Shown here: positions 14,868 to 21,608 of the stretch, one piece after another
Numbering within the stretch: position 1 is the stretch's first letter
Layout of the letters: each line of letters opens with the position of its first letter
Assembly (NCBI GenBank): GCA_945952585.1
Contig: CAMFII010000015.1
Coordinates: 1 to 37,271 of the forward strand
Length of the DNA stretch: 37,271 nucleotides
Direction of reading: 5' to 3'
From: an uncultured Rhodobacter sp.
GTDB taxonomy: Bacteria; Pseudomonadota; Alphaproteobacteria; Rhodobacterales; Rhodobacteraceae
The notes under the pieces: generated by a model
Seen by the model: the letters and a program-made list of their open reading frames with translations, nothing else
What the model was told of the DNA's origin: nothing
Databases searched by the model: none
Translations under genes and position numbers: made by a program

Positions 14868-15759
14868 CACCACGGACCCCCACGCCCTGCCCGGTGCCGA
14901 CCCCCACACCGGCAACCGCCGCATCGACCCCGTCACCGGCTACGACACCACCGGCCACGACTGGGGCGGTATTCAAGAGCTGAACACCCCCTTCCCCAGG
15001 CTCGCCGCCATCGCGCTGCTGCTGACCTTCCTCTACTCGGTCGTCGCCTGGGTCCTGTTGCCCGCCTGGCCTACGGGCCGGGATTACACGCGCGGCCTTC
15101 TGGGGCTGGACCAGGGCCGCATGGCCCGCGACGGCTATCAGGCGGTGGACGCGGTGCGGCAGGGCTGGCTGTCCCGCTTCGCCCAGCCGGACTTTGCCGC
15201 CCTGGCCGCGGACGACCTGCTGATGGCCCAGGCCATGCCCGCCGCCGCCCGGCTTTTCGCCGACAATTGCGCCGCCTGCCACGGCACCTCGGGCAAGGGC
15301 GGTCCCGGCTTTCCGGCGCTGAACGACGCCGACTGGCTTTGGGGCGGCGACCCCGAAACCCTGGCCGAGACGATCACTCTTGGCATCAACGCCACCGACG
15401 ACAGCCGGCTGGCCGAGATGCCCGTCTTCGACTGGCTCGCCCCCGCCGACCGCCAGGCGCTGGCCGCCTATGTCTCTGCCCTGCCCTCGGGCACGGCCCC
15501 CGGCGACAGCCCTGGCGCCGCCCTCTTTGCCGAGAACTGCGCCGCCTGCCACGGCGACGGCGGCACCGGCGGGCTTCTGGCCGGGGCGCCCTCGCTGACC
15601 GACCGATCCGCGATCTACGGCCAGGACGAGGCCACCATCCTGACCACCCTGCGCCACGGCCGCCGCGGCGTCATGCCGGCCTGGAGCCAGCGCCTTTCCC
15701 CGGCCCAGATCAACCTTCTCGCCCTCTACGTCTCTACCCTGCCACAGGCCAAGCCATGA
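14860..15759 (+). CDS. ccoP: cbb3-type cytochrome c oxidase subunit III (dihaem c)
   Basis: This 299-aa protein has the conserved N-terminal cytoplasmic segment GYDTTGHDWGGIQELNTP, a single membrane helix (about 48-68), then two cytochrome c domains with CAACH at 137-141 and 227-231. It accepts electrons from soluble cytochrome c. ATG 14860 (MADTTDPHAL) is set by the overlap with ccoQ. It ends in an ATGA overlap with a small membrane protein gene where ccoG often stands. Confidence 0.93.
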   Translation: MADTTDPHALPGADPHTGNRRIDPVTGYDTTGHDWGGIQELNTPFPRLAAIALLLTFLYSVVAWVLLPAWPTGRDYTRGLLGLDQGRMARDGYQAVDAVRQGWLSRFAQPDFAALAADDLLMAQAMPAAARLFADNCAACHGTSGKGGPGFPALNDADWLWGGDPETLAETITLGINATDDSRLAEMPVFDWLAPADRQALAAYVSALPSGTAPGDSPGAALFAENCAACHGDGGTGGLLAGAPSLTDRSAIYGQDEATILTTLRHGRRGVMPAWSQRLSPAQINLLALYVSTLPQAKP

Positions 15760-15917
15760 GCCCCGCCCGTCAGCGCCACCTTGCCCTTGCCGGCGCCGCC
15801 GCCGTGGTCGCGGCCTTCGTCGCGGCGAATGTCCACCTGGTGGTCACCGCCATCGCCTCGCAGCCCGCCTGCACCGCCCTGCCCGACGGCCCCGCCCCCG
15901 CCCGGCACAGTTGCTGA
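15756..15917 (+). CDS. Small membrane protein in the cco operon, 53 aa
   Basis: ATG 15756 overlaps the ccoP stop by four bases. The product has a basic N-terminus (MSPARQRHLALAG), one hydrophobic helix (about residues 9-34: AAAVVAAFVAANVHLVVTAI) and a short tail with two Cys (QPACTALP, RHSC). Tight coupling on both sides and normal codon use argue that it is real. No family name is certain; an accessory or assembly factor of the oxidase is a reasonable guess. Confidence 0.6.
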   Translation: MSPARQRHLALAGAAAVVAAFVAANVHLVVTAIASQPACTALPDGPAPARHSC

Positions 15918-15924
15918 GGTCCCG

Positions 15925-16713
15925 ATGCTTGAACCCCTTCCCACCATTCAGAAACGCGCCCCGGTCGAAAGCCCCCACGCCCGCCACCTGCCCGCCCGAG
16001 TGGCGCTGGACTGGCTGGCCGAGGGCTGGCGCGACCTTGCGCGCGCGCCCGGGTCAAGCCTCGCCTACGGGGCTGCAGTCGTGGCGCTGTCCTGGGCAGT
16101 GATCTGGGCGCTGGCGACCTGGGGGCTTCTGTACCTGGCCCTGCCCGCGCTGTCCGGCTTCCTGATCGTCGGCCCGTTCCTCGCCGTCGGCCTTTACGAG
16201 ATAAGCCGCCGCCTTGCCCAGGGCGAGCCGCCGACCACCCTGCGCCTGCCACCCGGCGCGGTGGGGCAGATCGCGATGGCTGGCCTTCTCCTTGGCCTCC
16301 TCGTCCTCTTTTGGCTCAGGGCGGCCGACCTCCTCTATGCCCTGTTCTTCGGGCTTCAACCCTTCCCCGGCGCGTCCGAGGCGTTCCAGAACGCCTTCAC
16401 CACGCCACGGGGATGGGCGCTGATCGCGACAGGCCTGCTGGTGGGCGGGCTGTTCGCAGCCCTCGCCTTCGCGATCAGCGTCTTCTCCTTCCCCATGCTG
16501 GTCTCGTCCCGCCGCGATGCACTGACCGCGATGGGCCGCAGCTTCGCGCTGACCGCGCAGAACCTTCGCCCGATGCTGGCCTGGGGCGCCATCGTGACCG
16601 CAGGCACCGCCCTGTCGATCCTGACCGGCCTTACCGCGCTGCTTCTGGTCTTTCCCCTTCTCGGCCACGGCACCTGGCACGCCTGGCGCGCCATCGACCG
16701 CGAGGCCCTATGA
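15925..16713 (+). CDS. DUF2189 family membrane protein
   Basis: This 262-aa protein has about six transmembrane segments after a soluble N-terminus. Family features include VALDWLAEGWRDLARAPGSSLAYG, FLIVGPFLAVGLYEISRRLAQGEP and FSFPMLVSSRRDALTAMGRSF. DUF2189 genes commonly lie near cytochrome oxidase or nitrogen-oxide respiration genes; the function is unknown. ATG 15925 follows GAGGTCCCG. Its stop overlaps the next start (ATGA). Confidence 0.82.
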   Translation: MLEPLPTIQKRAPVESPHARHLPARVALDWLAEGWRDLARAPGSSLAYGAAVVALSWAVIWALATWGLLYLALPALSGFLIVGPFLAVGLYEISRRLAQGEPPTTLRLPPGAVGQIAMAGLLLGLLVLFWLRAADLLYALFFGLQPFPGASEAFQNAFTTPRGWALIATGLLVGGLFAALAFAISVFSFPMLVSSRRDALTAMGRSFALTAQNLRPMLAWGAIVTAGTALSILTGLTALLLVFPLLGHGTWHAWRAIDREAL

Positions 16714-16916
16714 CCATCGGCTTCCTGATCCCGCTGTCGATCGGCATGGGCCTTGCCGGGCTGGTCGCCTTCTTCTGGGCGCTACGCAACGGACAGTTCA
16801 GCGACCCCGAAGGTGACGCCTGCCGCATCCTGATCCCGCAACCCCCAGCGAAAGGAGATACCCATGTCCGACTGGCTTCCCAGCCTTATCACGAAGACCC
16901 CGACCGAGGGCTATGA
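16710..16916 (+). CDS. ccoS: cbb3-type cytochrome oxidase assembly protein CcoS
   Basis: This 68-aa protein has one membrane helix (residues 4-24) followed by the CcoS signature FFWALRNGQFSDPEGDACRIL. CcoS is needed for cofactor insertion into cbb3 oxidase. The start overlaps the DUF2189 stop by four bases. It is longer at the C-terminus than many CcoS proteins, because the frame runs 53 bases into the next gene. CcoG and the copper ATPase CcoI, usual partners, are not in this window. Confidence 0.85.
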   Translation: MTIGFLIPLSIGMGLAGLVAFFWALRNGQFSDPEGDACRILIPQPPAKGDTHVRLASQPYHEDPDRGL

Positions 16917-17097
16917 TCTTGCGGTGAAACTGGCCCGGGTGGCGATCAAGCTGACCCAGCCCGATGCCGCAGTGCGCGACCGTCTGCGCCCAGAATATGC
17001 CGATGATGTCGCGGCGCTGATCGCAGTCAGCCAGGTGGTCGCGACGCATTTCGCCACCGTCGCCGCCGCGAACGACTACTGGCGCGATGCCACATGA
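16864..17097 (+). CDS. Conserved-looking hypothetical protein, 77 aa
   Basis: ATG 16864 follows a near-perfect AAAGGAGAT site that lies inside ccoS. The protein (MSDWLPSLITKTPTEGYDLA... to ...VAAANDYWRDAT) is soluble and helical, with no motif I recognise. It overlaps ccoS by 53 bases in another frame and overlaps the DUF6522 gene by four bases at its end. The tight coupling indicates a shared role with the oxidase or NO module. Confidence 0.65.
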   Translation: MSDWLPSLITKTPTEGYDLAVKLARVAIKLTQPDAAVRDRLRPEYADDVAALIAVSQVVATHFATVAAANDYWRDAT

Positions 17098-17375
17098 CTG
17101 GGGTGACCGTTACAGCGCAGGGGTTCGAGGTCGACGCGGTCACGATCGCCAACGCTTTCGGACTCGACCCCGCGCAGTTGCAGGAAAGGATGCGCGCCGG
17201 AGAGGTGACGAGCCTGTGCGAAAAGGGCGTTGATGCTGACGCAGGCCGGTTTCGGCTAACCTTTCGTCATTCCGGGCGGGTCTTGCGTTTAACGGTCGAC
17301 GAAGGCGGGGCCATCCTCAAGCAAAGCACCTTTGACGCCAAAGGCACACGACCGGCCTCAAATTCTCACGGCTGA
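17094..17375 (+). CDS. DUF6522 family protein
   Basis: This 93-aa protein matches my memory of DUF6522: FEVDAVTIANAFGLDPAQLQERMRAGEVTSLCEKGVDADAGRFRLTFRHSGRVLRLTVDEGG. It is probably a small soluble alpha/beta protein. These genes accompany nitrogen-oxide and cco genes in Rhodobacterales; the function is unknown. It is the last gene of the nsrR-cco transcription unit, followed by 113 bases without a gene. The start is fixed by the ATGA overlap with the preceding ORF. Confidence 0.7.
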   Translation: MTGVTVTAQGFEVDAVTIANAFGLDPAQLQERMRAGEVTSLCEKGVDADAGRFRLTFRHSGRVLRLTVDEGGAILKQSTFDAKGTRPASNSHG

Positions 17376-17445
17376 GAACGCACGAAGGGCCGCGAAAAAG
17401 ATCTTCGGAACCCGGGAACGATTGGGACACTGTCGCATCCAATAG

Positions 17446-17470
17446 TCGAGACCGCACGAAAGGGTCTCGA
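17446..17470. terminator. 8-bp stem-loop before the secreted-protein gene
   Basis: TCGAGACC and GGTCTCGA pair perfectly around a 9-base loop, 70 bases after the DUF6522 stop and 18 bases before the next start. It could end the cco transcript or be an operator for the next operon; no T-run follows. Confidence 0.4.
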
Positions 17471-17488
17471 TCAACCACGGAGACGACC

Positions 17489-17911
17489 ATGTTCCTCAAC
17501 CTGTCTGCCGCAACCCTTGGAATCGCCCTGATGCTCGCGGTCCCCGGCCTTGCCCATGCCGAAAGTGTCCCAGAGGACGCGCCGCCGCCTGCACCCTATG
17601 CCAAGGTCAGCGAACTTGTGCCGTTGCCTGACTTCCTGCCCGGCCTTGGCACGCTTTTCGTCGATCCCGCGACCCTGCCGGCGGGGCCCTTTCTCGGCTA
17701 TGATCGTGACGGAAAACTGGCCGCCACGATCTTCATGACCCCGATCGAGGATTTGCAGGGCGGCACGTCCTACAACGATCTGGCAGTCGGTTCGAATGAG
17801 GTTTCATCCGTCGACATCTATTACAATGCCGGGCATCCGGGTGTGGACAAGCCGCACGCGCATGTCGTGCTGTTCCACGGCGCGGATGCCAAGTCGAGGG
17901 TGGCAGAGTGA
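17489..17911 (+). CDS. Secreted protein, possibly DUF5602/TTHB210-like
   Basis: This 140-aa precursor has a Sec signal peptide (MFLNLSAATLGIALMLAVPG, cleavage after AHA at about 24). The mature part contains VPLPDFLPGLGTLFVDPATLPAGPF, ATIFMTPIEDL and a C-terminal HxH in PHAHVVLFH. This layout resembles DUF5602-like secreted proteins, but the assignment is tentative. It overlaps the downstream cupredoxin gene by one base, so a periplasmic partnership (perhaps metal related, given the HxH) is plausible. Confidence 0.65.
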   Translation: MFLNLSAATLGIALMLAVPGLAHAESVPEDAPPPAPYAKVSELVPLPDFLPGLGTLFVDPATLPAGPFLGYDRDGKLAATIFMTPIEDLQGGTSYNDLAVGSNEVSSVDIYYNAGHPGVDKPHAHVVLFHGADAKSRVAE

Positions 17912-18438
17912 TGCCGAACCGTCGACAGGTGCTGGCGGTTGGTGGGGCCGGCGTCGCCGGTCTCATCGGGCCATCCCTTGTTCTTGCGGGCCCGGTGGCA
18001 GAGATTGGGATGCAGGGCACGTCACGGGGCGAGCATGTCTGGTTCACCCCGGTCGGGCTTGCTGTTGCGGCGGGCACGACGCTGCGTTTTGTCAACCTCG
18101 ATCCCGGTAACAGCCACACCTCAACCTGCTATCACCCCACCCTGTTTGACCGGCCGCAACGCATTCCAACGGGGGCGGCGCCCTGGGATAGCGACTTCCT
18201 GCTGCCCGGCGACAGTTTTGAGGTCCTGCTGACCGTTCCCGGCGTTTACGACTTCTATTGCCTCCCGCATGAACATGCAGGAATGGTCGGTCGGATCGTT
18301 GTCGGAAGGCCGGGTGACGAAGGTTGGCACGGGGCGGCAACCGATGCGAGCGATCTGCCCGCCGTTGCACTCGACGGATTTCCGTCCGTCGAGGCCATTC
18401 TGCAGACCGGGCGAGTGATGCCTCCGGGGCAGCCATGA
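17911..18438 (+). CDS. Tat-exported pseudoazurin-like cupredoxin
   Basis: This 175-aa protein has a twin-arginine-type leader (NRRQVLAVGGAGVAGLIG). The copper-site residues of a type 1 centre are visible: H69 (NSHTSTCYHP) and C117-x2-H120-x4-M125 (FYCLPHEHAGMVGRI), the spacing of pseudoazurin. It would carry electrons or sense copper/redox in the periplasm. ATG 17911 shares a base with the preceding stop; a GTG three bases earlier is possible. A C-terminal tail of about 40 residues after the copper site is unusual. It overlaps the ECF sigma gene by four bases. Confidence 0.82.
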   Translation: MPNRRQVLAVGGAGVAGLIGPSLVLAGPVAEIGMQGTSRGEHVWFTPVGLAVAAGTTLRFVNLDPGNSHTSTCYHPTLFDRPQRIPTGAAPWDSDFLLPGDSFEVLLTVPGVYDFYCLPHEHAGMVGRIVVGRPGDEGWHGAATDASDLPAVALDGFPSVEAILQTGRVMPPGQP

Positions 18439-19127
18439 CGCTCGCTCCACGTCCGTCCCCGGCCTATAGCCTGCGCGAAGTGGAGGAAGCGACGCTGGTC
18501 ATGGCGGCGCGGGCGCAGGACGAGGCGGCGGTGCGCGAGCTTGTCCGCCGCCTCAATCCTCGGCTTTTCCGGGTCGCGCGCGGGATCCTCGATACGAATG
18601 CCGAGGCCGAAGATGCGGTGCAAGACGCCTATCTTGCGGCCTTCACCCGGCTGGATCAGTTTCGCGGCGAGTCGCGCTTTTCAACATGGCTCATCCGTAT
18701 CACCATCAACGCGGCGCGAATGCGCGCCCGTGCTGCCCGGCCCCAAGAGGAGTATGATACCGTGCTTGAACGGGATGCGACCGACAGCGCCGTCGTGGTC
18801 TTTCCCGGCAACGGCTTTGAAGGCAGCGAAGAGGCGCTTGGCCGGTCACAGGTGTCCACCTTGCTGGAGGCTGCGGTTGCCGACCTGCCGACGGAATTGA
18901 GACTGGTCTTTCTGCTTCACGAGGTCGAGGGACTGGGCCTGCTGGCCGTCGCGCGGACCTTGTTACTGAATCCGATCACGGTCAGGACACGGCTTTACCG
19001 CGCACGCAAGCGTCTGCGCACTGAGCTTGAAGCCCGTCTGATGGGCGGTTTCGAATCGATCTTTCCCTTCGACGGCGCGCGCTGCACCCGTATGGCCGAT
19101 CGCGTGATCGCCAACCTGAGGTGCTAG
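18435..19127 (+). CDS. ECF (sigma-70 family) RNA polymerase sigma factor
   Basis: This 230-aa protein has region 2 at about 20-100 (EDAVQDAYLAAFTRLDQFRGESRFSTWLIRITINAARMR) and region 4 at about 140-200 (LPTELRLVFLLHEVEGLGLLAVARTLLLNPITVRTRLYRARKRLRTEL). It starts in an ATGA overlap with the cupredoxin gene. No anti-sigma gene follows; immediately after its stop the sequence changes to a fragment homologous to 33.7 kb, so any downstream partner may have been lost. It may be controlled by, or control, the cupredoxin operon. Confidence 0.88.
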   Translation: MTLAPRPSPAYSLREVEEATLVMAARAQDEAAVRELVRRLNPRLFRVARGILDTNAEAEDAVQDAYLAAFTRLDQFRGESRFSTWLIRITINAARMRARAARPQEEYDTVLERDATDSAVVVFPGNGFEGSEEALGRSQVSTLLEAAVADLPTELRLVFLLHEVEGLGLLAVARTLLLNPITVRTRLYRARKRLRTELEARLMGGFESIFPFDGARCTRMADRVIANLRC

Positions 19128-19280
19128 ACCCATTTCGTCCGCCAAGCCGAGCGCGTGCTGCCCTGACCACCGAACCCGGCCCCCGCGCAAGGAGACCTTC
19201 CCGTGAAATTCCTCCACCGGGTCGAGGCCTTGCATCCGGTGAACCTGCTCCTCCTCCTTGCCCTGCCCTTGCTGGTCTGG
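19128..19280 (+). repeat. Degenerate direct repeat of the LacI/permease junction at 33.7 kb
   Basis: Bases 19157-19280 match 33722-33845 at 119 of 124 positions, and 19128-19143 match 33675-33690 exactly; between these blocks this copy is 18 bases shorter. The copy retains the LacI-family tail in frame (THFVRQAERVLP then stop, against THFVRPEAIVRQADRLLP), the ribosome site AAGGAG and the permease GTG start. Because the indel is in frame and changes are mostly conservative, it is a relic of a related operon rather than a fresh copy. It begins directly at the sigma factor stop. Confidence 0.85.
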
Positions 19281-19295
19281 CGCTCGATGCACTGA
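19203..19295 (+). pseudogene. 5' fragment of an amino-acid ABC permease
   Basis: GTG 19203 with AAGGAG upstream opens a 30-codon frame, VKFLHRVEALHPVNLLLLLA followed by LPLLVWRSMH and a stop. The first 26 residues match the permease at 33768 at all but three or four positions, then homology ends after VW. The remnant could still be translated as a single-helix peptide, but it is best read as debris. Confidence 0.75.
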
Positions 19296-19408
19296 ACCCG
19301 GCAGCGCGAAAACTTGCATGCCTTTTTACCTTCCCGAAACAAATGTGGCTCGACCGAGGAATCTCGGTTGCTTGACAGCGCCGAAGAGGTCGTACTTTGT
19401 CAAATCAG

Positions 19409-19555
19409 CTACTGTCGCGCCATAATCTTTCGACCATCAGTTCCGTTCAGGATCAGTGCACCGTCTTCGGTGATCTCGTACGAAACAGTGCCAGCCAGAA
19501 TTTCCAGAACGCGGCGTTCCTGCTCCATAAGCGCGTCAGGGCAGGCCATCATGGA
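19409..19555 (-). pseudogene. META/HslJ-domain protein, C-terminal fragment
   Basis: On the minus strand the frame ending at 19409 reads MACPDALMEQERRVLEILAG, then TVSYEITEDGALILNGTDGRKIMARQ and stop. The MACPDALMEQERR motif and the following strands are typical of the end of the META (HslJ-type) domain. Upstream of about 19555 the frame loses this similarity and runs antisense through the hydrolase fragment, so the 5' part is missing. Confidence 0.6.
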
Positions 19556-20200
19556 CAAGCCCTTATCTCTTCGGTACATCGCTACTGGCGCGCCCTTCCG
19601 AAGGAGTCGCGGCCAAGACTCTATATCCATGGCCTCAGCCTTGGCGCCTGGTCCTCGATGCATGGAACCAACCTCTTCGCATTGCTGGATGATCCCATTG
19701 ACGGAGCGTTCTGGGTCGGCCCTCCCTTCCCGTCGGCACTGTGGCAGGGGATCGTCGCTTCGCGCGAGCCTGGCAGTCCCTATGTTGCCCCGGTATTGGG
19801 AGACGGAGGACTGGTGCGCTTCGCCTCGAACCATGCAAGCGCAAGCGGGCCGGACGGCTGGGGCGCCATGCGGCTCGCCTTTCTGCAATATGCGTCTGAC
19901 CCAATCGTGTTCTACGAACTGGCATCCTTGTTTCGCGCACCGGCCTGGATGACAGAAGCGCCGGCAGCCGATGTCTCGCCAGACATGCGCTTCATGCCCG
20001 TCGTGACGCAATTCCAATTGGCTGTGGATATGGCTTTGGCGACAACCGCACCGGCTGGGTATGGCCATTCTTATTTTGGGCGCGACTATGTCGAGCCTTG
20101 GGTTGCTGTGACCGCACCAGATAGTTGGAGCGCTGCAGACACGAAGCGCCTCATGGATCATTGCGACAGCGGCTTCGGTATCGGCTGCGATCACGACTGA
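19556..20200 (+). pseudogene. Alpha/beta-hydrolase (Abhydrolase_9 type), C-terminal fragment
   Basis: From about 19556 the frame reads ALISSVHRYWRALPKESRPRLYIHGLSLGAWSS, with the nucleophile elbow GLSLG, then LLDDPIDGAFWVGPPFPSALW and REPGSPYVAP, matching the catalytic part of the Abhydrolase_9 family. Family members are roughly 500 aa or more with an N-terminal membrane domain; only about 214 C-terminal residues remain. The open frame extends back to ATG 19397, but those first 53 residues are antisense to the META fragment. It may be expressed as a chimera of 267 aa, but function is unlikely. Confidence 0.7.
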
Positions 20201-20382
20201 CGTCTTGGTCCGTTTTCATTCTCGTGACGTACTGCAGCATCGCGAGGCGGTCTCGGCAGAGTAGATCCACAAGTGACAAGCGTAAATCTTGCGATCATCA
20301 ACTGACTGCTATGTATGTCGAGAAAGGCAATTGGCTACTTCGCCGACTTTTGCGGCCGCAGAGAGTGATGCCACGGCAGACG

Positions 20383-21099
20383 TTAGAGAAATAGTCGCAG
20401 GATCAGCGGCCCGAGTATGGCGGTGGCCACCGCGTTTACAGCCATTCCCAACCCCGCAAAGGCACCAGCCGTCGGATTCACCTGCAACGCCCGCGCGGTA
20501 CCGATCCCGTGACTGGCAAGTCCCACGGAGAAGCCCCGCGCCCGCCAGTCCTTCAGCCCCAGCAGGTTCAGAAGCGGCGTCGCCACGACGGCCCCGGTGA
20601 TCCCCGTCAGGATGACCAGCACCGCCGTCAGCGTCGGCGACCCGCCCAGCTCCTGCGAAATGCCGATGGCAACCGGCGCGGTCGCGGATTTCGGGGCCAG
20701 CGAGATGAGCAGCAGCTCGTCGACCCCCATCCACGAGGCGATCAGCAGCGCCGATCCCGTCGCGACCACCGATCCCACGATCAGCGCCGCCAACACGGGC
20801 AGCAGGGCACGGCGCAAGTGGTGAAGGTTATCAAACAGCGGCAGGGCAAGCGCCACCGTCGCCGGGCCCAGCAGGAAGTGCACGAACTGCGCGCCCTGGA
20901 AGTAGGTCGCATAAGGCGTTCCCGTCACTTTCAACACCACCGCCAGAATGCAGACCGCGATCAGCACCGGGTTGGCCAGGGGGTTGCGGCCCGTGGCGCG
21001 GAAGATCAGATCACCCACACTGCAGGCGGCCACGGTCGCCGTCAGCCACAGCAGGGGCCCTTCGGACAGATAGCTCCAGATTTCGGCGAAATCAGTCAT
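20383..21099 (-). CDS. lrgB: LrgB/CidB-family membrane protein
   Basis: This 238-aa membrane protein has about seven hydrophobic segments and the family motifs GRNPLANPVLIA, FLLGPATVALALPLFDN, LAPKSATAPVAIGISQELGG and SVGLASHGIGTARALQVNPTAGAFAGLGMAVN. It acts with LrgA; in other bacteria these pairs affect autolysis or transport of glycolate/pyruvate (plant plastidal homologue PLGG1). Its start overlaps the lrgA stop by eight bases. Confidence 0.9.
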   Translation of the reverse strand: MTDFAEIWSYLSEGPLLWLTATVAACSVGDLIFRATGRNPLANPVLIAVCILAVVLKVTGTPYATYFQGAQFVHFLLGPATVALALPLFDNLHHLRRALLPVLAALIVGSVVATGSALLIASWMGVDELLLISLAPKSATAPVAIGISQELGGSPTLTAVLVILTGITGAVVATPLLNLLGLKDWRARGFSVGLASHGIGTARALQVNPTAGAFAGLGMAVNAVATAILGPLILRLFL

Positions 21100-21442
21100 C
21101 GCTCGACCCCGTAAGCCGCGCCACGCCCGCGAAGGTCAACGCCCCCGCCGCGATCGCCAGCACCGCCGAGACGACGATCGCCAGCAGGATTGCCAGGGTG
21201 CTGTCCCCCAGCGTCGCCAGGTGCCCGACGACGCCAGCCCCCGCGGGCACGAACAGCAGCGAAAGGTGGGAAAGCAACGTCTGCGCCACCGCACGGATCG
21301 TCTCGCGCAGCTGTGGCACCGCCACCAGAAGCCCCAGCACGAAGATCATGCCCAGCACCGGGCCCGGCAGCGGCAAGCCCACCGCCCGCGCCACGAACTC
21401 GCCAAGTATCTGAGCGATCAGGATAACCAGTAGTGCGTACAT
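21092..21442 (-). CDS. lrgA: LrgA/CidA-family membrane protein
   Basis: This 116-aa protein has four membrane helices and the motifs LGEFVARAVGLPLPGPVLGMIFVLGLL and LLFVPAGAGVVGHL. ATG 21440-21442 (MYALLVILIAQ) follows GAAAGG and is the family start; the frame continues upstream to 21514 without support. It is first in the lrgAB pair and divergent from the sugar ABC operon; the LacI-type operator lies about 100 bases upstream, so it could be affected by the same regulator. Confidence 0.88.
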   Translation of the reverse strand: MYALLVILIAQILGEFVARAVGLPLPGPVLGMIFVLGLLVAVPQLRETIRAVAQTLLSHLSLLFVPAGAGVVGHLATLGDSTLAILLAIVVSAVLAIAAGALTFAGVARLTGSSDD

Positions 21443-21539
21443 GACGGTCCTTTCGTGCTGATTTGCGAACGCTAGCCAAAGCCGAGGGCGCTGGAAAGGC
21501 CCGCGGGTCGGCATTGTTTTCGATTGCCAGAGCCCACAA

Positions 21540-21553
21540 TAAAAACGTTTTTA
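21540..21553. promoter_or_regulatory. LacI-family operator, perfect 14-bp palindrome
   Basis: TAAAAACGTTTTTA with the central CG typical of LacI/PurR-type operators. A second weaker half-match, GAAAACGTAT, lies at 21563-21572. The site is 56 bases before the first gene of the sugar ABC operon, whose own LacI-family gene lies at 32691. Repression of this promoter by that LacI protein is inferred. Confidence 0.7.
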
Positions 21554-21608
21554 CAAACGCATGAAAACGTATAGCCTCCGATTTTGTGAGTCTTGGGAGG
21601 GATGGCGC

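Noticed and set aside
17407-17440. GGAAC-like ECF -35 element before the secreted-protein gene
   Set aside because: GGAAC occurs twice here but no convincing -10 partner is found at the right spacing.
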